64,000 nt of DNA from the NCBI RefSeq assembly GCF_029525555.1, contig NZ_JAPDHZ010000002.1, forward strand, positions 2,317,816-2,381,815, in the 5' to 3' direction. Below are positions 48,158 through 60,000 of this stretch, in pieces. Under the pieces are notes generated by a model that did no database searches, was not told the origin of the DNA, and saw nothing but the letters and a program-made list of their open reading frames with translations. The position numbers were made by a program, and so were the translations under genes. Each line of letters begins with the position of its first letter. Position 1 is the first letter of the stretch. The stretch is from Cohnella ginsengisoli (GTDB lineage Bacteria; Bacillota; Bacilli; Paenibacillales; Paenibacillaceae).

Positions 48158-49521
48158 ATGCGCGCAGAACAAGCAACCTACTCTCGGACGACATCGGCTG
48201 CACAGCAGCGTTTGAAAATCAGCGAAAACGGACGGTACCTCGTCCATGAAGACGACACGCCGTTTTTCTGGCTGGCGGATACGGCCTGGGAGCTGTTCCA
48301 CAAGCTCGACCGGGACGAGGCCATCCATTACTTGGAGACGCGCGCGGCCCAGGGATTCAACGTCGTGCAGGCGGTCGCGCTGGCCGAATTCGAGGGCGCG
48401 ACGTCGGACAACCGCTACGGGCGGCGCCCGCTTCACATGAACGAGCAGGGCCTCGTCGATCCGACGCGGCCGGACACCGACGGCGACTATTCTTACTGGG
48501 ATCATGTCGACGCCGTCATCGCCGAAGCCGCCCGGCTGGGCATCTATGTCGCCTTGCTGCCGACCTGGGGAGCAAGATCAACCTGGGTTGGGGCAAAGGA
48601 CCGGAGATGTTCGGTCCCGACAATGCGCGCGTATACGGCCGCTGGCTGGGCGAGCGCTACAGACGGACGCCGAACATCGTCTGGGTGCTCGGCGGCGATC
48701 GCAATCTCGACACGCGCCGCCACTTCGAGACCGTGCTCGCGCTCGCCGAGGGCGTGCGCGAAGGCGACGGGGGCAGCCATCTGATCACCTATCACCCGAC
48801 CGCGCCGTTCTCCTCGAGCCGCCAGCTGCACGACGAAGCCTGGCTCGATTTCAACATGATCCAATCCGGCCATTTCAAGATCAACGGAGACAACTGGCAG
48901 CTCGTGCGGGACGACTATGCCCGCCTGCCGGTCAAGCCGACGCTCGACGGCGAGCCCTGCTATGAGGATCTGCCGGTCAACTTCGATCCGGCCAACGGCT
49001 ATTTCGACGAAGCCGACGTGCGCAGAGCCGCCTATTATGCCGTGCTGTCCGGCGCCTTCGGCCATACGTACGGCCATCATTCCGTCTGGTCGATGTGCGA
49101 AGGCTGCTATGCGTCTACCTCGTTCGACGAGCCCGGCGCCTTCTACATCATGCATTGGCGCGCGGCGCTCGAACGTCCGGGCGCCAACCAGATGCGGCAT
49201 CTGAAGGCGCTGATCGAGTCCCGCCCTTATCTCTCGCTCGCGCCCGCCCAAGAACTGCTGGCGTCCAACCTGACCGGCGCGAGCTACCGCGTCGCGGCGC
49301 GTGGCGACGGCTACGCTTATATTTATTGCCCGAGCGGCCTCTATGTCGAAGCGGACGGCGACGTCATCCCCGCCTCGAGCGTCGAGGCGTCTTGGTACGA
49401 TCCCCGCACCGGCGCGCGCACGCCCGCCGGCATCCGCGACGCGTCGGGCAAGCTGCGCTACGACGCGCCGAGCAGCGGCAGAGGCTGCGATTGGGTGCTG
49501 ACGCTGGAGTGGACCGACTGA
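48158..49521 (+). CDS. GH140-like glycoside hydrolase (DUF4038), frame interrupted
   Basis: About 454 residues. The N-terminal DUF4038 barrel begins [28 protein letters not shown] and has WVLGGDRN and the [11 protein letters not shown] region. The C-terminal part ([20 protein letters not shown]...) is the small beta domain usual in this family. GH140 contains apiosidases that attack rhamnogalacturonan II side chains. One base is missing near 48,572 (TGGGGAGCAAG); the continuation reads [17 protein letters not shown]. There is no signal peptide, so it is probably intracellular. AACGGAGGTT precedes the ATG. Confidence 0.85.
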
Positions 49522-49539
49522 CGACGGGAGGCTGACGCG

Positions 49540-51170
49540 ATGCATACGATACTGGTCGTCGACGACGAGATGATCGTCTGCCAGGGTATCAAGGACTATC
49601 TGGAGCGCCATCAGCCCGGCATCGGGCAGGTGCTGACGGCGCTGAACGGATACGAGGCGCTCGACTATCTGCGGATGGAGCGCGTCGATCTCGTACTCAC
49701 CGACATTCAGATGGACGGCATGAACGGCATTGAGCTGATGGAGTCGATCCTGTCCGAGCAGCCGGATATTCCAGTCGTCGTCATCTCCGCCCACGACGAG
49801 TTCGAATACGCGCAGCGGTGCATCCGGCTCGGCGCGCGCGACTACCTCATCAAGCCGGTCAAGCTGGAACTGCTGACGGAGATCGTGACGCGGGAGCTCG
49901 GCGAGCGTCATACCCGGTACAAGCGGCTGCTGGAGGATTCGCTCAAGCTGCGGTTCTCGCTCGCCGGCATGGCGCTGCTGCGGACGTACATGCTGAACGA
50001 GCTGCTCGGCGGCGGCGGCGCCGGCCATGCCGACGACGCCCCGTTCGTCATGGAGCAGATCGGCGTCGAGCTGGCCGGACCCGCGTTCGCCGTCATGGCG
50101 GTCGACCTGCGCTGGAGCCGCGGCGGTCCCGGCGGACGGGCGCCCGTCACGCTGCGCGACCGCAATCTGCTGAAGTACGCGGCCGTCAACATCGCGGAGG
50201 AGACGCTGTCGGACTGGCGCGCCGTCGCCTTCTACGGACAGGGCGGCCGGATCATGGCGATCCTGCAGCTGGAGGAGACCGGGGACGACCGACGCGCCGA
50301 TACGGCTTCCCGCCTGAACATGATCGGCCACGCGCTCGCCGCCAATCTAGGCGACTATCTTCAGCTCGACTGCGCCATCGGTATCAGCTCCCCCGCGCCG
50401 CGGGCTCGGCAGTCTCGCGGCATGCGGCGACGAGGCGCTGAGCGCGCTCAAGTGGCATGGATTGTACGAACGCCAGCGCGTTTTTTACGCGGAGGACTTC
50501 TCCGTAAAGGACGCGCAGCTGAAGGTGAACTGGCAGGCGCGGTCCGACGAGCTGCTCGAGTGGATGAAGGTGGGCCAGCGGAGCGAGGAAGCCGCGCTGC
50601 GCGCGGCGGCGTTCGTCGACGAGATCGCGGCCGTATTCGAGCGCGAGGACGCCACGGCGGGCATTCCGCTTAGCATTGCCTACCGCGTTTATTCGACGCT
50701 GCTGGAGATGAAAGATACGGTCGGAGACCGCTATACGGCGCTCAATCCGCTCGTTTACTTTCAGTTTCCGATGCCCGCTCCCGAGCTGCGGCGGCGTCTG
50801 GCCGACTTCCTGACCGAGGCGGCGGACCTGATCAAGCACTCGATGAGCGATCACGACGACGCGGTCGTCCGCGGCGCGCAAGCCTTTATCCGCTCTCATT
50901 ATCGAAACAAGGGACTCAAGATTCAGGATATTGCCGGACACGTGCACCTGAGCGCCAACTATCTGAGCCATCTGTTCAAGCAGATTACCGGCGAGACCGT
51001 GTGGGAGTTCGTCACCCGGCTGCGCATGGAGGAAGCGCGGCATCTGCTGCTGAACACGGCAAAAAAAGCGCTACGACATCGCAGATTCGGTCGGCTACGA
51101 ATCGCCTGAGCATTTCAGCAGAGTGTTCAAACGCTACTACGGCGAGAGTCCGAACGCTTTAAGGGCGTGA
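49540..51170 (+). CDS. YesN-type response regulator, second copy (two frame breaks)
   Basis: About 543 residues: receiver with VDDE and Asp55 (LTDIQMDG), a middle region, and an AraC DNA-binding end (LKIQDIAGHVHLSANYLSHLFKQITG; YDIADSVGYESPEHFSRVFKRYYG). C5 at 50390-50394 and A7 at 51061-51067 each have one extra base. It starts 18 bp after the GH140-like gene and is followed by a kinase gene. It is the best candidate to bind the 21-bp direct repeats before the permease and binding-protein genes. Confidence 0.9.
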
Positions 51171-51247
51171 CTTCTTAATACCGTGGCCCACCACGCCGAT
51201 GCGAATCCCGCGAAGAGACGATACGACACGATGAGGAGGAATGCTGC

Positions 51248-53041
51248 ATGATTCGTCCGCGCAAGCCGCAGCGGCTGATGAGCAAGGCGATCTTGTTCGT
51301 GGCGGCGCTCATGGTGCTGCCGATGCTGCTCATCTCCTGGTACGCGAACGAGCGCGCGTCGCTTGCGATTCAGCAGCAGACCGGCAAGGCTTTTCTCGAG
51401 CTGAACCGGCAAAACCTCGCCACGATGGACCGGCTGATGGATGCCGTCGATCAGAATCTCGTCGCCATGCTCCGCACCAGTCTCATCCAGAGCTGGGACG
51501 GCCCCGCGGAGCGAACCTCCGGCGAACGGGTGGGACAGTACGTCGAGACGGAAAAGCTGCTGGAGAATTACTCCGGCGAAGTGCAGTATTCCTTTTTTGC
51601 GTTGACCCAAAATCCGGACGATTACGACTTTGCCCCTTATACGGACCTGTCGGACTCCGGCGTTTTTCTGCCGGAAGGACAGCGGACGCTGCCCTGGCTG
51701 CAGCAGACGCTGGACAAGCGCGGCGGGCCCGCCATGCAGATTATCGGCCGCTTTGGCTACGCGACGAGCCCTTCCCTAACGCTCTCCTACTCCCGCGCCG
51801 TTTCCGATCTGTCCGGCGGCGGCCGCATGGTCGGCGTGCTCGTCGCGACGAACATCGACGGCGCGCTCGTCAAGCAGATGAATGCCTTCGCGCTGCCGAA
51901 GGGCGCCAATTCGACGCTGACGGATGCCGAAGGGCGCGTGCTGAGCGGGCGGACGGCGGCGACCGGGACCCTGTACCGGCTTCCTGAAGGCGGGCAGGAG
52001 CTGCTGCCGCGCGTGCGCATCGCCGGCGACAGCATGTACGTGTACCAAGACAGCGACGCGTATGGCTACCGGCTGATCTACGAGATCCCGCTAGCGTCGC
52101 TTGTCGGCAGCCACCAGACAGTGCAGTCGATCATTCTCGTCTCGGCCGCCTGCTACGTGCTGATCGTTTTGCTCGTGCTCTTCTACTTCGTCCGCTCGGT
52201 GCTGCGGCCGATGTCGCAGCTGGCGCGGCTGGCACGCGCCTTCGAGCCCGGCCGCCCGATCGCGGCCGAATTCGCGGAGCAGGCGCGCAGCGACGAGATC
52301 GGCCTGCTGTATCGCTCGTTCCATGCGATGACCGGCCGCATCAACCAGCTGATCGAGGAACGTTACGGCATGGAGCTGAAGCAGAAGGAATCCGAGCTGA
52401 TGCTCATGCACTCCCAGATTACCCCCCATTTGCTTTACAACACCCTGGACTCCATCTATTGGTACGGCATACAAGGCGGGGTGCCCGAGGTCGCCGAGAT
52501 GGTGCGCGATCTATCGACCGTGCTTCGGATCGGGCTGAGCCGGGGCAAGGAAATGATCACGGTCCGCGAAGAGCTGAGTCACGCCGTCGCCTACATGCAG
52601 CTGCAGGACAGGCGATATCGGCACTCTTTTCAATACGCGGTCAACGCCGACGAGGATACGCTGGATTGCATGCTGCCGAAGGTGATCATCCAGCCGCTCG
52701 TGGAAAACGCGATTTTGCACGGCGTAGGCAAGATGGAAGGCGAGGGCGAAGTCGAAGTGCGCGTCCGGCTTGACGGCGGCGATCTGCTGATCGTCGTCCG
52801 GGACAACGGCTTCCGGCCGGTCGATCTGGCCAAGATCGAAGCGCTGCTCGCGGGCACGTCCGGCGCTGACGGCGGGTTCGGCATTCGCAGCGTACATCGG
52901 CGCGTCACGCTGCGCTTCGGATCGGATTACGGGCTGCGCTACGAGGCTCGCGAATCCGGGGGCACGAGAGCCGAGCTTCGCCTGCCACGGCTGCTCAAGA
53001 ACGGAGACGAGCAGCCGAGCGGCCACGGCGCGGTCCGATAG
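51248..53041 (+). CDS. YesM-type sensor histidine kinase, second copy
   Basis: A 597-residue kinase with an intact frame. It has membrane helices near residues 12-30 (AILFVAALMVLPMLLISWY) and 290-312 (IILVSAACYVLIVLLVLFYF), an extracellular dCache-like sensor between them, HAMP, phospho-acceptor His in HSQITPHLLYNTLDSIYW, and a HATPase with IIQPLVENAILHGVG, VVRDNGF and GFGIRSVHRR. GAGGAGG precedes the ATG. It pairs with the response regulator just upstream. Confidence 0.93.
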   Translation: MIRPRKPQRLMSKAILFVAALMVLPMLLISWYANERASLAIQQQTGKAFLELNRQNLATMDRLMDAVDQNLVAMLRTSLIQSWDGPAERTSGERVGQYVETEKLLENYSGEVQYSFFALTQNPDDYDFAPYTDLSDSGVFLPEGQRTLPWLQQTLDKRGGPAMQIIGRFGYATSPSLTLSYSRAVSDLSGGGRMVGVLVATNIDGALVKQMNAFALPKGANSTLTDAEGRVLSGRTAATGTLYRLPEGGQELLPRVRIAGDSMYVYQDSDAYGYRLIYEIPLASLVGSHQTVQSIILVSAACYVLIVLLVLFYFVRSVLRPMSQLARLARAFEPGRPIAAEFAEQARSDEIGLLYRSFHAMTGRINQLIEERYGMELKQKESELMLMHSQITPHLLYNTLDSIYWYGIQGGVPEVAEMVRDLSTVLRIGLSRGKEMITVREELSHAVAYMQLQDRRYRHSFQYAVNADEDTLDCMLPKVIIQPLVENAILHGVGKMEGEGEVEVRVRLDGGDLLIVVRDNGFRPVDLAKIEALLAGTSGADGGFGIRSVHRRVTLRFGSDYGLRYEARESGGTRAELRLPRLLKNGDEQPSGHGAVR

Positions 53042-53120
53042 CGGCGCATGGACAGACGGACGAATGCGCAGACGCCGGCGGCAACGCCCGATCCGGCTGT
53101 CGCGATCCTCGAATTGTGGA

Positions 53121-53153
53121 GGATCCGTCATCACATTCGGAGGAGCCGTCATG
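53121..53153 (+). promoter_or_regulatory. 21-bp-period direct repeat upstream of permease genes
   Basis: GGATCCGTCATC at 53121 and GGAGCCGTCATG at 53142 are spaced exactly 21 bp, two helical turns, the layout of many AraC-type operators. A related pair occurs at 55008-55041. Confidence 0.5.
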
Positions 53154-53227
53154 GGCGTTCGTCCCGGCCGAACGTACAATGAAAAGATACGATAGCAAGT
53201 CTGTTCATCGGGAGGAATCACGCACAA

Positions 53228-54112
53228 ATGACTTACAGCCGTCTCGCCAAGCGGTTCCGGGACCACTTCTGGGGAATCGCGTTCCTGCTGCCCGCCGTCG
53301 CCGTCTTCTGCCTGTTTCTATGGACGCCGATCGCCAAGGGGATCTTATACAGCTTCATGCAAGTCGACTTCGTGAAAGGCAACCATTATGTCGGGTTGGA
53401 CAATTACAAAGCCGTGTTCGACAATAGCGTCGTCGGCATCGCCGTGCGCAATACGATCTTCTACATGCTGCTCGGCGTCGTCATCGGCTTTTGGGTGCCC
53501 AGTATCGTCTCGATCGCCGTATCCGAGCTTCGGTGGTGCCAAGGCTTCATGCGCCTGATCGTATACTTGCCCAACATCGTGCCAGCCGTCGTCCTGTACG
53601 GCATGTGGCAATATTTGTACGACCCGCTCGGCCCCTTGAATCAGATTCTGGGCTGGTTCGGCGCCCATCAGGTGATGTGGTTGACCGACAAAAGCGTGGC
53701 GATGCTCTCCATCGTGTTGGCCGAAACCTGGCAGGGCTTCGGCAGCGCCGCGCTGATCTATCTGGCCGGCATCGTCAGCATCCCGAAGGATTTGTACGAA
53801 GCGGCCGAGATCGACGGCGCGGGCATTTTGCAGCGAATCCGCTACATTACGATTCCCGGTATCCGCCATCTGTACGTTTTGCTGTTCATCCTGCAGCTCA
53901 TCGGCACGTCCCAAGGCTTCCAGACGCATGTGGCGCTGACGGGCGGCGGTCCGAACAACACGACGCTGACCTATATGTACCAGATCACCAACGAGGCGTT
54001 TATCCGCTTCGACTTCGGCCGGGCCGCCGCGATGGGCGTGCTGATGTTCGTCGCATTGACCGCGTTGTCCGTCCTTCTTTATTCGTTCCAGGGAAGGAGC
54101 AAAGCGGCATGA
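53228..54112 (+). CDS. Carbohydrate ABC permease, MalF/LplB type
   Basis: About 294 residues, six membrane segments, EAA loop KDLYEAAEIDGAGILQRIRYITIPGI. GGGAGGAATC stands before the ATG. It overlaps the next permease by 4 bp. Together with the binding lipoprotein at 55117 it forms a CUT1 importer; the ATPase must be encoded elsewhere. Confidence 0.94.
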   Translation: MTYSRLAKRFRDHFWGIAFLLPAVAVFCLFLWTPIAKGILYSFMQVDFVKGNHYVGLDNYKAVFDNSVVGIAVRNTIFYMLLGVVIGFWVPSIVSIAVSELRWCQGFMRLIVYLPNIVPAVVLYGMWQYLYDPLGPLNQILGWFGAHQVMWLTDKSVAMLSIVLAETWQGFGSAALIYLAGIVSIPKDLYEAAEIDGAGILQRIRYITIPGIRHLYVLLFILQLIGTSQGFQTHVALTGGGPNNTTLTYMYQITNEAFIRFDFGRAAAMGVLMFVALTALSVLLYSFQGRSKAA

Positions 54113-54987
54113 GCAAAGCAGCGCGCGAACGTACCATTTTATCGTCCTACGACCTTAGGAAGCCGTCCGTCAAGATCGGCTACGGGCTCATGCTTCTGGC
54201 GCTGGCGGCGATTGCATTCACGATGCTGTATCCGTTCGGCACGACGATCTTCTCGTCGCTGAAGACGAGGCAGGAGATCTTCGTCTTTCCGCCGACCTTC
54301 CTGCCGAAGCACTGGACGTTCGCCAACTACTCGGAAGGCTTCCAATACGTCGATCTCGGCCGGTCGTTTTTGAACACGCTCGTGATCTATGTCGGCATGG
54401 CGACGATCCCGCTGCTGATCATGGGTCTCGCGGCCTTCAGCCTGTCCCAGATGAAGATTCCGTTCCGCAAGACGACGACCCTGTTTTTCATGAGCACGCT
54501 GATGATTCCGTCCGCGACGTATCTGATCCCGAGCTTTCTGAATTTGCAGAGCCTCGGCCTGATCGATTCTTACTGGGCGCTGTGGCTGCCCGCGGCCGCC
54601 AATGCCTTTAACATCGTGCTGCTCAAAAGCTTTTTCGACGGCATTCACAAAGAGCTGTTCGAGGCGGCGCGCATCGACGGCGCGTCGGAGATTCGCGTCT
54701 TCCTGCGGTTGGCCGTGCCAATGTCGCTGCCCGTCTTCTCGACGCTGCTGATCTTCGCCTTCACCCAGACGTGGAACGACTGGTACTGGCCTTCGCTCAT
54801 CATCACGACGCCGGAGAAGCTGCCGATCGCGCCGGTCGTCTACCGCAACATTACCCAATCGGTCAACATCCCGCTGAACGTCAAGTTCAGCGTGCTGACC
54901 GTCGTGATGATCCCGCCGCTCGCGTTCTTTTTGATCTTCCAAAAGAACATCATGCACGGTCTCAATTTGTCCGGCGTCAAAGGCTGA
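54109..54987 (+). CDS. Carbohydrate ABC permease, MalG/LplC type
   Basis: A 292-residue protein with six membrane segments and the EAA loop KELFEAARIDGASEIRVFLRLAVP. It starts within the end of the first permease gene (ATGA overlap), so translation is coupled. GGAAGGAGC is the ribosome binding site. It ends ...LNLSGVKG, typical for this family. Confidence 0.95.
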   Translation: MSKAARERTILSSYDLRKPSVKIGYGLMLLALAAIAFTMLYPFGTTIFSSLKTRQEIFVFPPTFLPKHWTFANYSEGFQYVDLGRSFLNTLVIYVGMATIPLLIMGLAAFSLSQMKIPFRKTTTLFFMSTLMIPSATYLIPSFLNLQSLGLIDSYWALWLPAAANAFNIVLLKSFFDGIHKELFEAARIDGASEIRVFLRLAVPMSLPVFSTLLIFAFTQTWNDWYWPSLIITTPEKLPIAPVVYRNITQSVNIPLNVKFSVLTVVMIPPLAFFLIFQKNIMHGLNLSGVKG

Positions 54988-55007
54988 ACGCCTTCCGGAG
55001 GTCCGGT

Positions 55008-55041
55008 GGATCCGTCATCATCCCCCCGTGGATTCGTCATC
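55008..55041 (+). promoter_or_regulatory. 22-bp-period direct repeat upstream of binding-protein gene
   Basis: GGATCCGTCATC at 55008 and GGATTCGTCATC at 55030 repeat the motif found at 53121. The spacing is 22 bp across a C6 run that may itself carry an extra base, which would make it 21 bp. Confidence 0.5.
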
Positions 55042-55116
55042 GTATGCGGATTACCGGATCGCTATGCTTAAGAAGCCAAGACAATTTCCATCCAGGGGGA
55101 AGGGGTTATCGTCACC

Positions 55117-56575
55117 ATGAAAAAAAAATCAAAAAGCAAACGCCGCCACAGGGCTGCTGCTCGGACTGGCATTGGTTGCAACCGCTTGCGGTGGCAACGG
55201 CAACAATAATGAGGCAGCGCCTAGCGCGAGCGACTCGGCAGGCGCTTCGCCTTCCGCATCCGCATCGGCGTCCGCAAGCGCTTCAGCGGCACCGACCCAG
55301 GCGCCGGACGTGACGTTGACCGTGCAGTATCCGACGGCCGACAATCCGGTATGGGTCACCGTAGCAGACGATCAGATCAAGCGCTTCAGCGAGAAGTTCC
55401 CGAACGTGACGATTAAAAAGAATACGTGGCAGTACAACCCGAACGAGATCGGCGTCAAAATGGCCGCCCACCAGGCGCCTTCCTTCTTCCAGACGGCCGC
55501 GACCGAAGGCAGAACGCTGGTCGAGCATAGCTGGGCCGCCGATCTGACCCCTTACCTGGAAGGCTATGCGCAAATGGACCAGATCAACAAATCCCTCCTC
55601 GAGCCGTTCACGTTCGACGGCAAGATCTACGCGCTGCCTTCGGACGCCTACATGATGACCGTCACGCTGAACAAGAAGCTGTTCGAGACGAAAAACGTGG
55701 CGATTCCATCGCCGGACTGGACCTGGAATGAATTTTACGAGGCGGCCAAGGCGACTGCCGATCCGGCCAAGGGCATCGCAGGCTTTGCCATTATGGCCAA
55801 GGGCAACGAAGGCGGCTGGCAGTGGACGAACCTGCTGTATCAAGCGGGCGGCGAAGCGCAAAAGGTCGAGGGCGGCAAGGTCGTGTCGACCTTCAACTCG
55901 GATGCCGGCGTCAAGGCGATGGAATTCCTGAAAAAGCTGCGCTGGGAAGCGAACGCGCTGCCGCAGAACTGGGCGCTTAACTATGGCGACACGTACAACC
56001 TGTTTAAGCAAGGACGCGCGGCCATCGTGCTCGGCAATGCAGTCGAGGACGCGGTCAACAACGGCGGCATGAACAAAGACGATCTGGTCGTTCTGCCGAT
56101 GCCTGCAGCCGAAGCCGGCGGCGAGCATGTCGGCATCATGGGCGGCAATTTCTTCATCGTCAATCCGCAGGAAACGCCGGACGTGCAAAAAGCCGCATTT
56201 GATTACATCACGAACGATTACTTCACGGACAGCGGCGTCGAATCGCTCCGCATGGACCTGGAGAGCCGCAAGTCCAAAAATCAGGTGCGGGTGCCGAACG
56301 TCGCCAACTATTACACGCAGGATTCCGAATACGGCAAAAAGATGCAGGCGGTATACGACGCTTATCCGGAGACGGTTTACAAATACGACGACCGCGTCTA
56401 CGAGCTGGCGAAAGGCAAGACGGAGCCGTCCTACAACGGCCAGGATTACTACGCGGCGCTCACGAACGTCATGCAGGAAGTATTGACCGACAAAAACGCC
56501 GACGTCAAAAAGCTGCTCGACGCAGCCGCAACGAAGTTCGACAGCGACTTCCTCTCCAAGATTACGCTCGAATAA
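55117..56575 (+). CDS. Extracellular sugar-binding lipoprotein (frame break at start)
   Basis: About 486 residues of solute-binding protein family 1. A9 at 55120-55128 has one extra base; correction gives MKKNQKANAATGLLLGLALVATACGG with the lipobox Cys near residue 24. A low-complexity Ala/Ser linker (ASPSASASASASASAAPTQ) follows the Cys, then the binding domain (ITLE at the end). It is the natural partner of the two permeases just upstream, though separated from them by the direct-repeat region and likely transcribed from its own promoter as well. Confidence 0.9.
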
Positions 56576-56984
56576 AAATGGCATGGCAGCGGCCGCGTTC
56601 CCGATCGGGAGCGCGGCCGTCTTGCTGCGCGCGGAAGCGGCAGGGGCCTTTCCCTGCCTGCCCTGCCCTGCCTGACTATCCTTGCCTTGCTCTGCTCTAC
56701 TCTGCCTTTTGCATCGCATCGCACCGTTCCGCTCTGCCCGGCCTGGCCTTGGCGACGTCAATCAGCTTATGCGCCGCTTGCTCTCGCTATCGCCATTCAT
56801 TCTCCCCGCTTTCTGTCTCGCGCGATTGCCGGTCCCTTTTCTCGCCATGGACTGATGCGATTGTCATTAAGCCTCCTCGGTTCTTGCCTTCGCGACTGCG
56901 GATCGACCTCTCGTCCCTCACCCCTCACCCCTCGCCCCTCCCATGCCTAACTCCAGCTTGATCCGGTTCGATCGGGCTTCCCAT
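56576..56984. other. Intergenic region, pyrimidine-rich
   Basis: A GC-rich hairpin at about 56,593-56,620 (GGCCGCG...CGCGGCC) follows the binding-protein gene and may be its terminator, although the T run is weak. The next 300 bases are low-complexity C/T on the plus strand (repeated CTGCC-like words). No credible gene. Confidence 0.5.
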
Positions 56985-57030
56985 AATAAAAAAGCCGAGC
57001 GTCGCCTGTTGAGGCGACGTTCGGCTTTTC
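56985..57030 (-). terminator. Terminator of the SLH glycosidase gene
   Basis: On the minus strand AAAAGCCGAACGTCGCC and GGCGACGCTCGGCTTTTTT form a long stem ending in T6, just after the stop. Confidence 0.9.
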
Positions 57031-57044
57031 GCTTGCAGTTGGGA

Positions 57045-60000
57045 TTAATTCCTTGTCTTCAGGATTTGATAGATGAATTGCGCCGCCTCTTGTCTGCTCA
57101 GGTTGGACTTGGGATTCATCATATACTTGCCGTTGACCGGCGCTCCCTGCAGCAATCCTTGCTCTCGCAGTGCCGCCACGCTTGGCGCAGCATAGCTTGC
57201 GATCGCGCTGCTGTCCGCAAAATACGCCGGATCGCCGGCCGACGAAGGTTGAAGGCGTCCGGCAGCCTCGAGCGCCCGCGCTGCGATCACGGCAGCGTCC
57301 TCGCGGGTGATTGCCGCTTGCGGGCGGAAGAACTCGCCTTTCGTTCCCTTTACGATCCCCAGCGCACGCGCAGCGCCTACCGCATCGTAATAATAGCTTG
57401 GGGACGATACGTCTTCAAAGCCGCCATTCCCCTCCGCCTGGAGCTCCAGCGCGTGCATGATCATTTTGACGAAATCGGCTCTGGTCACGTTCGCCGTCGG
57501 CGTAAACGTATCCGTCGATGTGCCTTCCACGATTCCTTTGGCCGCAAGCACTTCGACGGCATGCCTTGCCCAGGAATGGGTCATATCCTTAAAAGTTCTG
57601 TCGACGTAAGCAACCGCGTAAACGCTAAAGTGTGTCGTGCGGAAGACCAAAGTCCCTGTTGCCGCATCGTAGCGGGCGCTCGGCAACAGCGTTGCGTTGC
57701 CTGCCGCATCCACGTAGACGGCGGCCAGCTTCTCCGCCGACGCCGATTCCGCGGATGTCGGAACATACGGCAACGATACAGTTACGGGTCTGCCGGTATC
57801 CTTCCATTCAATGGGTTGACCGTCAGCGGTTGCGTGTAACTCGATCATCGGGCGATCTCCCACAATCGCGCGCGCGCTTGGACTCAGCGCGTCTGCATTC
57901 ATCGCTCCAAGGACGAGCCCGTAGCTGCCCGCGCCTTCATGTTCGGTGCGCGCGAACAGGTCCCCGGGCACTTGAATGCTACCAGTCGGCGTTTTAATCT
58001 CGATCACCGTGCTGCTGTCGAGCGCGTTCATCACTTCCGGCGGCAATTCCACGCCGTAACGGGAGCTGCCCTCGACCTTTTGCAGCTCGATCGTCGTCTT
58101 GATCGTGCCGTCCGCTTGCTTGACGGCACCCTTCAAAGCCGCTTGCAGCTCGGCCGTCCCCACCCGGGCCGTTGCCGTGCCGCTCGCCGTATCCAGTACC
58201 GGCTGCTTCGCCAGCTTGCCTCCCTCGACTGCCGGCGTCGGCGTCGGCGTCGGTATGACAGGCGCAGGCGATGTCGACGGTTGTGGAGACGTAGATGGTT
58301 GTGGAGACGTGGATGGTTCAGGTGACGTGGATGGTTCCGGCGTTGTCGACGAGGCCGGTGCCAGTACCAGGTCGCCGAAGTAGTTCGGATCCTTGGCGCC
58401 GCCGATTCCGCTCATGTATTCGATCCATCCGCGGCGTCCCGCGCCGTCGTCGTCGTTGATCAGCAGCGAGAAGCCGAAGCGCGCCCCCGTCTCCACGGTC
58501 GTGCCGTCCTGGACCAGTTCGCTCCACGGAATTGCGAGCTCGTAGACGGTATGCTTCGTGTCATCGTTGCGTGCCGCCTTCGAGACGATTCCGGTCAAAT
58601 TGCCGGTCGTCTTGCCCGCGGGCGCCGTCCAGCGCCAGGCCTGCGTCGATCCGTCGGCCAGCAGGGCGACGCCGATCTCATGATAGCCGATGCTGCCGAT
58701 GTCCGCAGCTCTCGCCGGGTCGAATGCGAATTGAATGCTGTCGCCAGCCCAGATGCCATCCGCTGTTCGCGTCTGGCTATGGATGTTGTCCGTACCATCG
58801 ACGGCCAGGTACAGGTGCTCGTCATCCCACTTGAGATAAGCTTTGCCGCTCAGATCCGGCAAACCGCCCCAATCGTTTATCGCCTGAACCTGTTCGGCTT
58901 GATCCAGGCCAATCTCCATCGCGCCATCCCACTCGCCGTTCGTCAAAACGCCGTCGACGGTCGGTGCAGTTTCGTCTTTCTCCGCCGCCAGGAAGCTGAT
59001 CGGATAAGTCTGTTCGCTCGTATATCCGCCAGAAAGCTCGATTTTTACTTTGACTTGGTTCAGCTTCGCATTTACGGCTGGGACCGGGATCGTTTCCGTC
59101 CCCGTCTCGCCCGGCGCGATGCCGTCGAAGCTGACGGAACCCGCCAATTCGGCCGGCTCCATAACGGTCAGCGTGCCTGCGAGCTCCGTCGCGCTCGTAT
59201 GATTCGAGACCTGCGCCTGCAGCGACCACTTCGTCCAATCCCCTGCCTTCAGCGGTATCGGCTCGAGCTTCAGGGAGACCGGTCCGACGACCGTCGGCGT
59301 CACCTGAACTTCCCCGATCGTACTGCCACCGGATTCCACCCGGATTCGAACGGCAAAGCTCTGCTCTTTTTCGTTGGCAGGAACTTTCACTTTCAAAGCG
59401 ATCGGGTCGGTACCGGTTCCGAAGGACGTATCGCCCTCCAGCTCCCATCCGGTCGGCAGCTGCGCCTGCAGCTCGCCGGACAACGAAGCGGTCGATGCCG
59501 AACGGTTCAGCGCGATTGTCAGCGTCTCGCCCGCGGCGACGACCGGCATCGGCTGCTCCGCGGAAAAGCCCGGTGCCGCGGACTGCAGGCTCGTTACGGC
59601 GCCCTCGATGAAGATCGGCGAATCCGATACGGTCGTCGTAAGGACGCCGCCGGTCACCTGATAGTCGACGCTGTTGCCCATCATGTCCGTCACCTTGAAC
59701 GGACCGGCGCCAAGCTGCAGTCCGACCGTCCGCGGGTTGAATTGGTTCCAGGCCACGACGACGTCTTTGCCGTCGCTATCCCGGCGGAATTGATAGAGGC
59801 CGAGCGTTGCATCCGGCTTGGCCGACTTGACGAACCGTGCTTTCGTCAGTTTGTTGGTCATGGTGTTGTATGCGACATAGCCGACCTTCGCTCCGTAAGG
59901 ATTGTTCGGGTCGTTTTTATTTTTGACCAGACCGAAGTTATGTTCGGGCTCGGTCTTGTCGAGACCGTCGTTGTGAAAATCGTACCAGAAGTACTTCTCG

